Program-made: the position numbers and the translations under genes | Notes under the pieces: generated by a model | What the model saw: the letters and a program-made list of their open reading frames with translations, nothing else | What the model was told of the DNA's origin: nothing | Databases searched by the model: none | Shown here: one piece after another, positions 1 to 7,509 of the stretch | Numbering within the stretch: position 1 is the first letter of the stretch | Layout: each line of letters begins with the position of its first letter | Assembly: GCF_024346715.1 (NCBI RefSeq) | Contig: NZ_AP024852.1 | Span: 1,426,001-1,490,000, forward strand | Source of the DNA: Photobacterium swingsii | Lineage (GTDB): Bacteria; Pseudomonadota; Gammaproteobacteria; Enterobacterales; Vibrionaceae | DNA: 64,000 nucleotides | Direction of reading: 5' to 3'

Positions 1-850
1 AGTAGATGACTCGAGCAATACTCTTCACCTGGCTAAAAGCGGTATTTGCAAGCTCTGCCGTTTCAGCTACAAGAGTGAAAGCACCAACGCGCTCGTTGTA
101 TAAACCAAAGTTTTTAGAGAACGAACTCGCAATTAAAAGCTCTTTACATTGTGCCGCAAAAATACGTAGACCCAGTGCATCTTCTTCAACGCCAGCAGCA
201 AAACCTTGATAAGCAAAGTCAAACATTGGAAGCAGTTCTTTTTCAACACACAGCGCTGCTAGTTGCTCCCATTGTGCTGTATCTGGGTCGATACCTGTTG
301 GGTTATGACAACAGCCATGTAGTAGCACGATGTCGCCAGCATCAGCTTGAGATAAATCGTTCAGCATGGCCGCAAAGTCCATGTCTTTAGTTTCAGCGTT
401 GTAATAGCCATATTGCGCAGTTTCAAGGTTTGCCGCCGCAAATACGCCGTTGTGGTTAGCCCAAGTTGGGTTACTGATCCATACTTTTACATCACCAAGC
501 TGACGTTTAATGAATTCAGCAGCAACGCGTAATGCACCCGTACCACCCGGTGCTTGTGCTGTAAGTGCACGCTTGTTTGAGATAATCGTAGCGTCATGAC
601 CAAATAGCAGTTGCTGCACAGCAAGGCCGTATTCCGCTGTACCAGGGATGCTAAGGTATGACTTAGTTGTTTCTTTTTCTAACAGGATGGCTTCTGCTTT
701 CTTAACAGTAGCAAGTACAGGTGTATTACCTGTTTCATCTTTGTAAATACCCACACCTAGATTAATTTTCTCTGCGCGAGCATCGTTTTTGAATTCTTCA
801 GTGAGGCCAAGGATAGGATCGGCTGGTGCAGCTACGATTTTTTCAAACAT
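1..850 (-). CDS. aspC: Aspartate/aromatic aminotransferase (AspC/TyrB family), 3' end cut by window edge
   Basis: PLP-dependent class I aminotransferase that interconverts aspartate or aromatic amino acids with their 2-oxo acids in the cytoplasm. The visible N-terminal ~283 residues follow E. coli AspC closely: start [16 protein letters not shown], then [14 protein letters not shown], the APGGTGALR stretch, [12 protein letters not shown] around the PLP-contacting Asn, FDFAYQGFA, and [15 protein letters not shown] with the PLP lysine. The C-terminal ~110 residues lie beyond base 1. I chose the ATG at 850 because it matches the family N-terminus; an in-frame ATG at 862 would add four residues. 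AspC and TyrB cannot be separated from this fragment, but the N-terminus favours AspC. Confidence 0.93.
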   Translation of the reverse strand, partial: MFEKIVAAPADPILGLTEEFKNDARAEKINLGVGIYKDETGNTPVLATVKKAEAILLEKETTKSYLSIPGTAEYGLAVQQLLFGHDATIISNKRALTAQAPGGTGALRVAAEFIKRQLGDVKVWISNPTWANHNGVFAAANLETAQYGYYNAETKDMDFAAMLNDLSQADAGDIVLLHGCCHNPTGIDPDTAQWEQLAALCVEKELLPMFDFAYQGFAAGVEEDALGLRIFAAQCKELLIASSFSKNFGLYNERVGAFTLVAETAELANTAFSQVKSIARVIY

Positions 851-1031
851 TGTGGTGGTCATCCATGCTGAGAGTAATAAAGGGCTATAGCTCTCTTTAT
901 ACCCTTTGAGAGTGCCTATTTACAACAAAATGCAACAATTTAACCCGATTTATTTTCATACCAGATATTTTTTGCATCTTATCGGTAACCACCTTATAAA
1001 AATAGCGCGGAAAGTTTTGCTTTATAGTTAT

Positions 1032-1047
1032 TAAATAACGTTATTTA
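1032..1047. promoter_or_regulatory. Perfect CG-centred 16-bp palindrome, possible LacI-type operator
   Basis: TAAATAACGTTATTTA is its own reverse complement. CG-centred 16-bp palindromes are typical of LacI/GalR-family operators. It lies 103 bp upstream of the CRP site, and no LacI-family gene is visible nearby. The binding protein is unknown. Confidence 0.35.
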
Positions 1048-1149
1048 TTGAGTTTGTTGACTGTTTTGTGAGCTTAATCGAATGTTTTTTGTGGCGGCGA
1101 TCAAATTTGGTGTAATTTTACGAGATGTGCTGGTGATGTAACATTGTGA

Positions 1150-1165
1150 TGTGAAACTGATCACA
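1150..1165. promoter_or_regulatory. Predicted CRP (cAMP receptor protein) site
   Basis: TGTGA-AACTGA-TCACA is an exact match to the CRP core TGTGA-N6-TCACA. It lies in the spacer upstream of the sugar transporter gene at 1413, so catabolite control of that gene is the simplest reading. The distance to the start codon (~250 bp) implies a long leader or a promoter well upstream; control of aspC is also possible. Confidence 0.7.
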
Positions 1166-1412
1166 GTTGGTATGGATAGCTCTAACGTAGGATTACTCCC
1201 CGAAGGAAAACGCTCTAATATGATGATTTAATATGGCTTTTAATTATAAAACACCACAAAAAGCCATTTAGAGAGATAAAAGCAAGTAACTGATGTTTTT
1301 ATCCTATATTCATCAGCCCTGAGCGTGGAAATATACCGGCTTCATTTATCTGTTGTGCATTTATCAAACAGCAACAATGAATGAGGTCGCTGGCGTTTAA
1401 TCGGGGAATAAA

Positions 1413-2771
1413 ATGGAAAAGCCACGCCTGTCTTTTTGGCAAATATGGAACATGAGTTTTGGGTTTTTAGGCATTCAGTTTGGCTTCGGCTTGCAAAATG
1501 CTAATGTGAGTCGAATTTTTGAAACGCTAGGCGCGAGCATAGATCAAATTCCGATCTTATGGATTGCTGCGCCGCTGACAGGTTTACTCGTTCAACCTAT
1601 CATTGGTTACTTCAGTGACCGTACATGGACAGTATTGGGACGACGTCGGCCATATTTCTTATGCGGTGCCATCGCATCGTCAATAGCACTGCTTGTTATG
1701 CCTTACTCTCCGTACTTGTGGGTTGCTGCAGGTATGCTTTGGATTTTAGATGCTTCTATTAATGTGTCGATGGAACCGTTCCGAGCGTTAGTCGCTGATA
1801 ACCTACCATCAGATCAGCGTACTCAAGGCTTCGCTGTCCAAACTTTCTTTATTGGTGTCGGTTCTGTTGTTGCTTCGGCAATGCCGTATATCTTGAGTAA
1901 TGTTTTTGATGTGGCAAATACAGCACCTGCGGGCGAAGTACCGCCGTCAGTGAAAATCTCATTCCTTTGTGGCGCATTGGTTTTCTTAGCATCCATTTTA
2001 TGGACGGTATTCAAAACCAAAGAATATTCACCAGAAGAAATGGATAAATTCCATGCTGCTGAATCGGCAGGTGATCTTGTTCAAGAAAAAGAAGAAAAAG
2101 CTAGCCTGAAAGAAATCATTGATGATTTGCGCGCTATGCCTAAAACCATGATGCAGCTTGCGGTTGTTCAGTTTTTCTCATGGTTTGCTTTGTTCGCGAT
2201 GTGGATTTACACCACCTCCGCCGTTACATCACATATATTTGGAACCTCCGATGCCAGCTCAGCCTTGTATAATGAAGGTGCCGACTGGGTTGGACTTTGT
2301 TTTGCAGCATACAATGGTATTTCTGCTTTAGCGGCCTTTGCACTACCTTGGCTTGCTAATCGTACCAGTCGGAAATTTGTCCACTCGCTAGCGTTAGTGA
2401 TTGGAGGGGGGAGCTTGGCGTCTATTGCTATGATTGAAAACCCACAAATGCTGATGCTTAACATGGTAGGTATTGGTATCGCTTGGGCGAGTATTCTGTG
2501 TATGCCTTACGCTATCTTAGCGGGTGCATTACCGAGTCGTAAAATGGGTTTCTATATGGGGGTCTTTAATTTTTTTATCGTGCTCCCTCAGATTCTGGCT
2601 GCAGGTATTTTAGGCTTCTTTACACGCTGGGCATTTGATGGCAACACCATGATGGCATTAGTGTTAGGGGGTTGTGCCATGATAGCGGCTGGCTTCTTTG
2701 TTTCGTTTGTTCAAGATGAAGATGAGCCAAATAAAATAGAAGACGTCGTGAAAGTGACAGTAACCGCTTAA
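1413..2771 (+). CDS. MFS sugar transporter, SLC45/GPH type (MalT-like)
   Basis: A 452-residue inner-membrane carrier with about 12 hydrophobic segments, probably a proton symporter for a disaccharide such as maltose or sucrose. Family signs are the N-terminal KPRLSFWQIWNMSFGFLGIQFG, the loop motif DRTWTVLGRRRPY (the RxGRRRPY signature shared by plant sucrose carriers and bacterial MalT), and DASINVSMEPFRALVAD in the fourth segment. The central loop is charged. The gene stands alone, with a CRP site upstream and a strong terminator downstream. The substrate cannot be fixed because no sugar hydrolase or kinase is adjacent. The start follows GGGGAATAAA. Confidence 0.82.
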   Translation: MEKPRLSFWQIWNMSFGFLGIQFGFGLQNANVSRIFETLGASIDQIPILWIAAPLTGLLVQPIIGYFSDRTWTVLGRRRPYFLCGAIASSIALLVMPYSPYLWVAAGMLWILDASINVSMEPFRALVADNLPSDQRTQGFAVQTFFIGVGSVVASAMPYILSNVFDVANTAPAGEVPPSVKISFLCGALVFLASILWTVFKTKEYSPEEMDKFHAAESAGDLVQEKEEKASLKEIIDDLRAMPKTMMQLAVVQFFSWFALFAMWIYTTSAVTSHIFGTSDASSALYNEGADWVGLCFAAYNGISALAAFALPWLANRTSRKFVHSLALVIGGGSLASIAMIENPQMLMLNMVGIGIAWASILCMPYAILAGALPSRKMGFYMGVFNFFIVLPQILAAGILGFFTRWAFDGNTMMALVLGGCAMIAAGFFVSFVQDEDEPNKIEDVVKVTVTA

Positions 2772-2818
2772 TTCGGGCTAATGCTTGTCTCGTCCTAAAA
2801 TACGTTAACGATTTTAGT

Positions 2819-2850
2819 AAGCCAGTAACGCAAGTTGCTGGCTTTTTTAT
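2819..2850 (+). terminator. Rho-independent terminator of the sugar transporter gene
   Basis: Ten-pair stem AGCCAGTAAC/GTTGCTGGCT (one G-U) with GCAA loop at 2820-2843, followed by a run of T. Confidence 0.88.
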
Positions 2851-2868
2851 TATTTAAAGAAGTCAATA

Positions 2869-3111
2869 TCAAAAAGCTAATCCTCTTTCATAGCGACCAA
2901 CAATAAAAATGACGTAGCCAACTTTAAATACACCAGCAATAACGATTGTGGTCACATGAGCGATAGCTTGTTGGTAGATAGTAAAGTTATCGGCGAAAGG
3001 GAAACTGATCAGTAGTGAGCTGGTTAGTATGATTAAGCTGAGTACCATAATAATACCGCCTATCAGTGAGGCTGTTTTGAAAGGGTTAATAAGAATTTGT
3101 TTTGTTTTCAT
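2869..3111 (-). CDS. Small hypothetical inner-membrane protein (80 aa)
   Basis: Not recognised. About 80 residues with two strongly hydrophobic stretches (SLIGGIIMVLSLIILTSSLL and HVTTIVIAGVFKVGYVIFIV), so probably two membrane helices, and a short charged tail GRYERGLAF. I chose the ATG at 3111 (MKTKQILINP) because GGTGGAG stands directly before it; an upstream ATG at 3144 would translate through a long hairpin. The gene stands alone. Its ribosome-binding site overlaps one arm of the 14-bp inverted repeat at 3117-3155, which could control translation. Confidence 0.55.
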   Translation of the reverse strand: MKTKQILINPFKTASLIGGIIMVLSLIILTSSLLISFPFADNFTIYQQAIAHVTTIVIAGVFKVGYVIFIVGRYERGLAF

Positions 3112-3116
3112 CGCTC

Positions 3117-3155
3117 CACCCATAAAGTTGTATTTTAAGTGCAACTTTATGGGTG
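3117..3155 (-). repeat. 14-bp perfect inverted repeat overlapping a ribosome-binding site
   Basis: CACCCATAAAGTTG (3117-3130) is exactly complementary to CAACTTTATGGGTG (3142-3155), with an 11-base loop. On the minus strand the 3' arm contributes the GGGTG of the Shine-Dalgarno region of the small membrane protein gene. It could be an mRNA hairpin that hides the ribosome site or a protein operator. Confidence 0.7.
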
Positions 3156-3168
3156 TGTATTGATTATG

Positions 3169-3204
3169 TCAATAGAAAATTGATTTAGATCAATTTTCTA
3201 TTGA
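3169..3204. repeat. 16-bp perfect inverted repeat with TTAG loop
   Basis: TCAATAGAAAATTGAT (3169-3184) and ATCAATTTTCTATTGA (3189-3204) are perfectly complementary with a four-base loop. No T-run follows on the minus strand, so it is not a standard terminator for the enoyl-CoA isomerase gene. It sits 14 bases from the neighbouring 14-bp repeat. Confidence 0.7.
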
Positions 3205-3257
3205 GACTTGTCGTAATGAATCCGATTTAACGGTACAGGTAATAAGCGAGTAATTAG

Positions 3258-4016
3258 TTAAAACTGACTAAAGTTGGCGGGCCTTTTCTCTAGAAAGGCC
3301 GAAATGGCTTCTCGTGCTTCTGGTTGTGTTAGTAATTGAAATAACTGTTTGTTTTCAGCGTCAACGCACTCGATTAAGTCTTTAACTTCAAAGTTTACCA
3401 ACATCGCTTTGCTGATTTGCATCGCAGAGGGAGGGAGTTTTGTGAGCTGCTCTAGACAGGAGTTTGCATCTTCCATGGGGTTATGGCTGAGCCCACTGAC
3501 AAAGCCTAAAGTCAGCGCCTCTTCTGCTGTCATTGTCTCACCCAGCATCAACATAGCTTTTGCTTTTCGAATACCAATTAGTCGGGATAAATACTGGCTT
3601 GATGCAAATTCAGGACATAGTCCTAATTGAGCAAATGGCGTTTTGAAAAAAGCATGGGGTGAGATGAAAACAAAATCACAAAATTGTAAGAGGGTAGTAC
3701 CTATACCAATTGCAGGCCCTTCGACAACAGCTACAACAGGCTTTTTATTACTGATGAGTGCTTTGATGAAGCGTCCAGCATGGTCGTCTTGCGCCCCGTT
3801 GGAGATAGCAAGGAAATCTTGCATGTCATTGCCGCTAGTAAATACATTTCCTTGCGCATGCAATAAAATCGCACGTACCTCTTTATTGTCTTGGCTGCCT
3901 TCTATAGCGTCTGCAAGCGCTTGATACATACTCTGATTAATGGCATTTTTTGCCGCTGGTCTGTCAATCTCAAGTGACAGAATATGGTTTTGTTGGCTGA
4001 CATTTATCTCGGGCAT
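3258..4016 (-). CDS. Enoyl-CoA hydratase/isomerase (delta3-delta2-enoyl-CoA isomerase-like)
   Basis: Crotonase-fold enzyme of 252 residues acting on acyl-CoA thioesters in the cytoplasm. The oxyanion-hole segments are FTSGNDMQDF and EGPAIGIGTTLLQFCD. The active-site region KTPFAQLGLCPEFASS resembles the TPFxxLGxxPE segment of eukaryotic peroxisomal delta3-delta2-enoyl-CoA isomerases (ECI2), where the Glu of PE is catalytic, and differs from hydratases, which carry two glutamates. Isomerisation of unsaturated acyl-CoA during beta-oxidation is therefore more likely than hydration. It stands alone with a strong AAGGAG ribosome site six bases before the ATG. The subfamily call is from memory of the motif. 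Confidence 0.82.
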   Translation of the reverse strand: MPEINVSQQNHILSLEIDRPAAKNAINQSMYQALADAIEGSQDNKEVRAILLHAQGNVFTSGNDMQDFLAISNGAQDDHAGRFIKALISNKKPVVAVVEGPAIGIGTTLLQFCDFVFISPHAFFKTPFAQLGLCPEFASSQYLSRLIGIRKAKAMLMLGETMTAEEALTLGFVSGLSHNPMEDANSCLEQLTKLPPSAMQISKAMLVNFEVKDLIECVDAENKQLFQLLTQPEAREAISAFLEKRPANFSQF

Positions 4017-4239
4017 TGCGTTCTCCTTCCCTGTGAACGGTATTCGTACAATTAGGTTAGTTCAAGTTAGAGTGATTACCCTATAAATGTTTGAGATAAA
4101 GCTTGTTAGGGAAATTTGTGAAATGAGCTGCGGAGTAAAAGAAACTGAAATTTACGATAATGATGTGCTGAAACGAGGGGGGAGCTATTAAGAGCCAGTG
4201 TTACCAGCTCTTATTCATGCTGAGTATGAATGCTCAGAA

Positions 4240-4455
4240 TTACTTCTGAACCATATCAATATAAAGTGCTTCAACTTTAGTGCGCGCCCATTCTGTTTTA
4301 CGTAAGAATTTAAGGCTCGATTTGATGCTTGGATCTTGGTTAAAGCAGCGAATGTCGATGCGGTAACCGAGTTCTTCCCAGCCATAATGTTCAACTAATT
4401 CTGTAAGAAGCTTTTCGAGTGTGATGCCATGTAGCGGGTTGTTTACTTGTGTCAT
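4240..4455 (-). CDS. VF530-type DNA-binding protein (DUF2132)
   Basis: Small cytoplasmic protein of 71 residues of the DUF2132 family, whose structure was solved for Vibrio fischeri VF530 and which is described as DNA-binding. The family features are visible: [22 protein letters not shown] at the start, [28 protein letters not shown] in the middle, and a short helical C-terminus. Length matches the family. It is monocistronic, with about 220 bases of non-coding DNA on its downstream side. The cellular role is unknown. Confidence 0.85.
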   Translation of the reverse strand: MTQVNNPLHGITLEKLLTELVEHYGWEELGYRIDIRCFNQDPSIKSSLKFLRKTEWARTKVEALYIDMVQK

Positions 4456-4608
4456 AGTGTTCTATCTCGTTTAAGAACCGCAACTATAGCAGGTAAGTAA
4501 AGAAATAATATCGCTTTAGGAATAAAGTTACGCTGATGTCTGGTAAAATACTGCAAAATTTCGCAGTGAGTCATCTCGACTGAGCTGTAATAAACCTAGG
4601 ACATACTT

Positions 4609-5082
4609 GTGGTCAACAACGATATCTTACGCCGTATTCGCTATACTTTTGATTTTAATGATGCAGAGATGATCAGTATTTTTGCTGCTGCAGAACATGA
4701 AGTCACTAGAGAGCAAGTTAGCGATTGGTTGAAGAAAGACGATGATGACGCTTTCAAAAAATGTACAGACCGTGAACTGGCCATTTTTCTAAATGGTTTA
4801 ATTAACCATAAACGTGGTAAGAAAGAAGGTGAGCAACCAGAGCCTGAAACACGTTTAACCAACAACATGATCTTCATGAAGTTACGTATTGCACTGAATT
4901 ACCGTGCTGAAGATGTACTGGAAATCATGGAAAGCATCGACTTTAAATTAAGTAAGCATGAGCTTAGCGCGTTCTTCCGTAAGCCTGAAAACAAACACTA
5001 CCGTGAGTGTAAAGACCAGATTTTACGTAACTTCTTACTCGGTGTTCAACGTAAAGAACGCCCAGAAGTAGAATCTGAATAA
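4609..5082 (+). CDS. yehS: YehS-like DUF1456 protein
   Basis: Conserved cytoplasmic protein of 157 residues, made of two tandem DUF1456 repeats, equivalent to E. coli YehS. Repeat one has NNDILRRIRYTFDFNDAEMI and LAIFLNGLINHKRGK; repeat two has NNMIFMKLRIALNYRAEDVL and LRNFLLGVQRKER, with an acidic linker between. The start is a GTG at 4609 with AGGA upstream; it aligns with the YehS N-terminus. The gene ends in a strong terminator shared with the convergent gene on the right. Function is unknown. Confidence 0.85.
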   Translation: MVNNDILRRIRYTFDFNDAEMISIFAAAEHEVTREQVSDWLKKDDDDAFKKCTDRELAIFLNGLINHKRGKKEGEQPEPETRLTNNMIFMKLRIALNYRAEDVLEIMESIDFKLSKHELSAFFRKPENKHYRECKDQILRNFLLGVQRKERPEVESE

Positions 5083-5141
5083 TACGACATCGAATTAATC
5101 ACACGTACTATAGTCAGCACTACGTATAGGTATAGATAAAT

Positions 5142-5170
5142 AAAAGGCTACCTTTGGGGTAGCCTTTTTT
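5142..5170. terminator. Bidirectional rho-independent terminator
   Basis: Eleven-pair stem AAAAGGCTACC/GGTAGCCTTTT with a five-base loop and T-runs on both strands. It lies between the convergent yehS gene and the gene at 5199-5768. Confidence 0.9.
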
Positions 5171-5198
5171 GTCTCTGGTATTGTGCCGACTAGCAGAC

Positions 5199-5768
5199 CT
5201 AGTGGTTTAGCATTATTTCGCCATCATGCTGAGTGAGCAGCATTTTTTGGATGTTGAAGCCGCAAAGCATAAGGATCAGACACCAATTTAAGAAAGGTAA
5301 TGTCCCTTTTTCTAAGCTTGTCGCTATCTGAACAGGTTTCCACTGAAAGGTCTCACAAAGGTTCTCAACGGTAATACCTGTAAATGTATTGTCGCCAATA
5401 ACGCGTTTAAATTCTTTTTCGCTTGGCATTTCAAAAGCATTTTTATTTTTAAATGCTGTTGGTTTGAATGCGCGCATCACTTTTCTTGCATCTACATCGA
5501 TTGGCTGACCATTATTTTGAATATTTGGTCGACCAACCAGTGCTGTTAGAAAACACCAGCAAGGGTAGGGAATATCAGACAGATTTTCAGGCTCACGCTT
5601 ATAACGTGATGTCCAATCAGAGAGTTTTTTCTCTTGTAGGCCAGTTAAATTAGCAATGGTAGCTGAATCATAACCGTATTCTTTTAGTTGGTTAATAATT
5701 TCAGCGACTTCAGAAACGAAGGGTTTGGCCCATTGGCTTGCTGGCGCTAGGGTGTTTTCTCTGATCAT
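5199..5768 (-). CDS. Hypothetical protein with N-terminal helix-turn-helix-like segment
   Basis: Not recognised. The protein is 189 residues and soluble, with no signal peptide. Residues ~22-55 (EVAEIINQLKEYGYDSATIA, then NLTGLQEKKLSDW) look like a phage-repressor-type helix-turn-helix in which the second helix would contact DNA. A later stretch, ITVENLCETFQWKPVQIATSL, has a similar helical pattern, so the protein may hold two such units. It stands alone, converges on yehS and shares its terminator. A DNA-binding role is inference only. The ATG at 5768 has a weak ribosome site. Confidence 0.6.
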   Translation of the reverse strand: MIRENTLAPASQWAKPFVSEVAEIINQLKEYGYDSATIANLTGLQEKKLSDWTSRYKREPENLSDIPYPCWCFLTALVGRPNIQNNGQPIDVDARKVMRAFKPTAFKNKNAFEMPSEKEFKRVIGDNTFTGITVENLCETFQWKPVQIATSLEKGTLPFLNWCLILMLCGFNIQKMLLTQHDGEIMLNH

Positions 5769-5931
5769 AATAGACTCATGTGGTTTAGCATTGCTGCTTA
5801 CTGAAATAAGCGGATAGGCGTAAGCTTATTCTAACCTTGCAACCAAGTCTATTGTGAGTGTAAGCCTGTTACATATTTCATGCTAGCTGTTGGTATATCG
5901 GTCAGTTGGTCGTGGCATTGTATGCTAAAGG

Positions 5932-5961
5932 AAAAGGCTGGGTCATTGCTCCAGCCTTTTT
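5932..5961 (-). terminator. Rho-independent terminator of the rhodanese operon
   Basis: Ten-pair stem AAAAGGCTGG/CCAGCCTTTT (5932-5941 with 5951-5960) and a T-run on the minus strand, just downstream of the rhodanese gene. Confidence 0.85.
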
Positions 5962-5987
5962 GATATTACCTGTGTTAGATAGAAAGG

Positions 5988-6566
5988 TTATAGCGAAGCG
6001 GTTTTAAAGCCTGCGCCTTTCCAGGCAAAAATACCACCAGGGTAACGATAAACATTGGTGTAACCAAGCTTCACTGCCCAAGCTGCAGCATTATGGCTAC
6101 GACTGCATTTTACGAAACCACAATAAAAGACCAAGGTTTTGCTCTTGTCTTGACCAAGAAGCTGGGTGAAATCCTCAACTGACTTCTGGTCGGTTAATGC
6201 AGAATCCCACTCTGGCATGTTAGGAATAGGGAACTCGAATTGCTCAGCGTTTGGGATATGCTCTTTCTTATAGCTGTCTTTGAACGGCATAGCATCGACA
6301 ATCATCACATCGCTGTTTTGCTCGGTGAGTGCTTTGAGCCCATTAGTGTCGATGAGCTGATAGTTGCCAGCAAGGGTTTCATTATGAAGCTTGATAGCCA
6401 CTTGTTCTGTCTCGACTTCAGCTTTGAATTTACCGCCAAACAGACCTGCATTAGCACTGAAGGGTAAGGTTAACAATGCACTGGCAAGAATAAGAACCTT
6501 GAGTGAAAAACTACGTCCGATACGCAGGAAAGAAAGCGAGTGCAAAGATGCCTTGTTTTGTCTCAT
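5988..6566 (-). CDS. Periplasmic rhodanese-domain protein
   Basis: Exported single-domain rhodanese of 192 residues, probably a sulfurtransferase or persulfide carrier in the periplasm. The N-terminus is basic, followed by a hydrophobic core (VLILASALLTLPFS) and a likely cleavage site after ANA. The rhodanese domain spans about residues 75-190: DVMIVDAMPFKDSYKKEHIP is the substrate-side motif and YCGFVKCSRSHNAA the active-site loop with the probable catalytic Cys after Tyr. A second Cys four residues on is unusual and could form a disulfide. It is the second gene of a two-gene operon, 38 bases after a MauE-like membrane protein. AAGGA lies seven bases before the ATG. Confidence 0.8.
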   Translation of the reverse strand: MRQNKASLHSLSFLRIGRSFSLKVLILASALLTLPFSANAGLFGGKFKAEVETEQVAIKLHNETLAGNYQLIDTNGLKALTEQNSDVMIVDAMPFKDSYKKEHIPNAEQFEFPIPNMPEWDSALTDQKSVEDFTQLLGQDKSKTLVFYCGFVKCSRSHNAAAWAVKLGYTNVYRYPGGIFAWKGAGFKTASL

Positions 6567-6604
6567 GATTGTATCCTTAAATAAAGTAGGCTAGTTCCGC
6601 CACT

Positions 6605-7051
6605 TCACACGCTTGGTGCGATAAGACGGTGGTTTGCCAAGTTATTGAAATAATATAGGGCTGCTGAAACGCAAAGGATCAGCAGCAGAACGAGAAATTG
6701 TGGCAGAAGTGTACTGTAGACTTCTGACTGAAGTGATCCCGGTAGATAACAACCGCAATCAATATGTAAGCCTTGGTAAAGCGCAAGCCCTAATAAGGCT
6801 ATGTGTATGCAGAAGGCGGCAACAACAGGCAATAAAGTTGTGATGCCAAAGCAAGCGGTGAGGGCGCTAATACCAAGCACAATAGGTATAACTAAAGCGA
6901 CAGGGTCAGCATACATAATAGGAACGATGCCAGTATCACTAAGCAGTAATCTGGTGTGTTCTGTGAAGAAAAAACCTTTGGTTGTGAGCGCTGCAGCGCA
7001 CATCAGTACAAAAGAGGTAACACAAAGATGGAAATAGCTTCTCGTTTTCAT
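6605..7051 (-). CDS. MauE/DoxX-like membrane protein
   Basis: Inner-membrane protein of 148 residues with about four hydrophobic segments. The motif HIDCGCYLPGS between the third and fourth segments resembles the CGCFG motif of MauE-type proteins, which are linked to disulfide formation or thiol redox in the periplasm. It leads a two-gene operon with the exported rhodanese, so the pair may relay reducing equivalents or sulfur across the membrane; that is inference. AAGGA precedes the ATG by about 11 bases. The MauE assignment rests on the Cys motif and topology only. Confidence 0.55.
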   Translation of the reverse strand: MKTRSYFHLCVTSFVLMCAAALTTKGFFFTEHTRLLLSDTGIVPIMYADPVALVIPIVLGISALTACFGITTLLPVVAAFCIHIALLGLALYQGLHIDCGCYLPGSLQSEVYSTLLPQFLVLLLILCVSAALYYFNNLANHRLIAPSV

Positions 7052-7455
7052 GAATTGCTTGCTTCCTTTTGTATCGTCCTTCGAAAGTGACTAAATGATT
7101 AGCCAAGGATCAAATACGCATCCGATTTATTTGGTCTGAATGTTTTAAGCTCGATCTCTGTTTGTATCCTTGGAGTGATGAATAACGCCAAGTGGAGGTA
7201 GTGAGTCGCGATAAGTGACTGGGTGCTTATAATACCTGACCAGTTGGGCTTTAACCTTGATACATGTAACGAAAATAAGCTTTCACGTTATTACCGAGAG
7301 TGAGAACTTATTGAAAGCAAAAGAAAGATCAGGGAATAAGATGAATACCGAAGAGGGGATGGAAATTCCGGTTACAAATATTCTGAATAAAGCTGAAAGG
7401 AAATGGTGTCGATGTTAGGGGTTATCGGCATAGGGTGGGGGATAAATATCAGCCA
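7052..7455. other. Non-coding stretch between the MauE-like gene and asnS
   Basis: No convincing gene. It must hold the promoter of the MauE-rhodanese operon near 7052-7150. A 25-codon reading frame on the plus strand (7341-7418) is preceded by AGGGA but has no other support. Confidence 0.5.
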
Positions 7456-7485
7456 TAAAAAAGGCCACCCGAAGGTAGCCTTTTA
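7456..7485 (-). terminator. Rho-independent terminator of asnS
   Basis: On the minus strand AAAGGCTACC, TTCG loop and GGTGGCCTTT (one G-U) are followed by six T. UUCG is a very stable tetraloop. Confidence 0.9.
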
Positions 7486-7509
7486 CAATGCTATTGAGCG
7501 AACTTCTAA

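Larger units (their letters stand above)
863..1412. promoter_or_regulatory. Divergent control region between aspC and a sugar transporter gene
   Basis: No convincing gene lies here. The spacer holds the outward promoters for aspC (left) and the MFS transporter (right). It contains a perfect 16-bp palindrome at 1032-1047, a consensus CRP site at 1150-1165, and a 9-bp inverted repeat (1233-1241 with 1259-1267) with a 17-base loop. A GGGGAA ribosome-binding site precedes the transporter ATG at 1413. Confidence 0.6.

Noticed and set aside
3258..4016. Reading the crotonase gene as an enoyl-CoA hydratase
   Set aside because: The active-site segment has only the Glu in CPE, as in delta3-delta2 isomerases; the two-Glu hydratase pattern is not seen.
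7341..7418. 25-codon frame on the plus strand with AGGGA upstream
   Set aside because: Short, no terminator and no recognisable composition; treated as chance.
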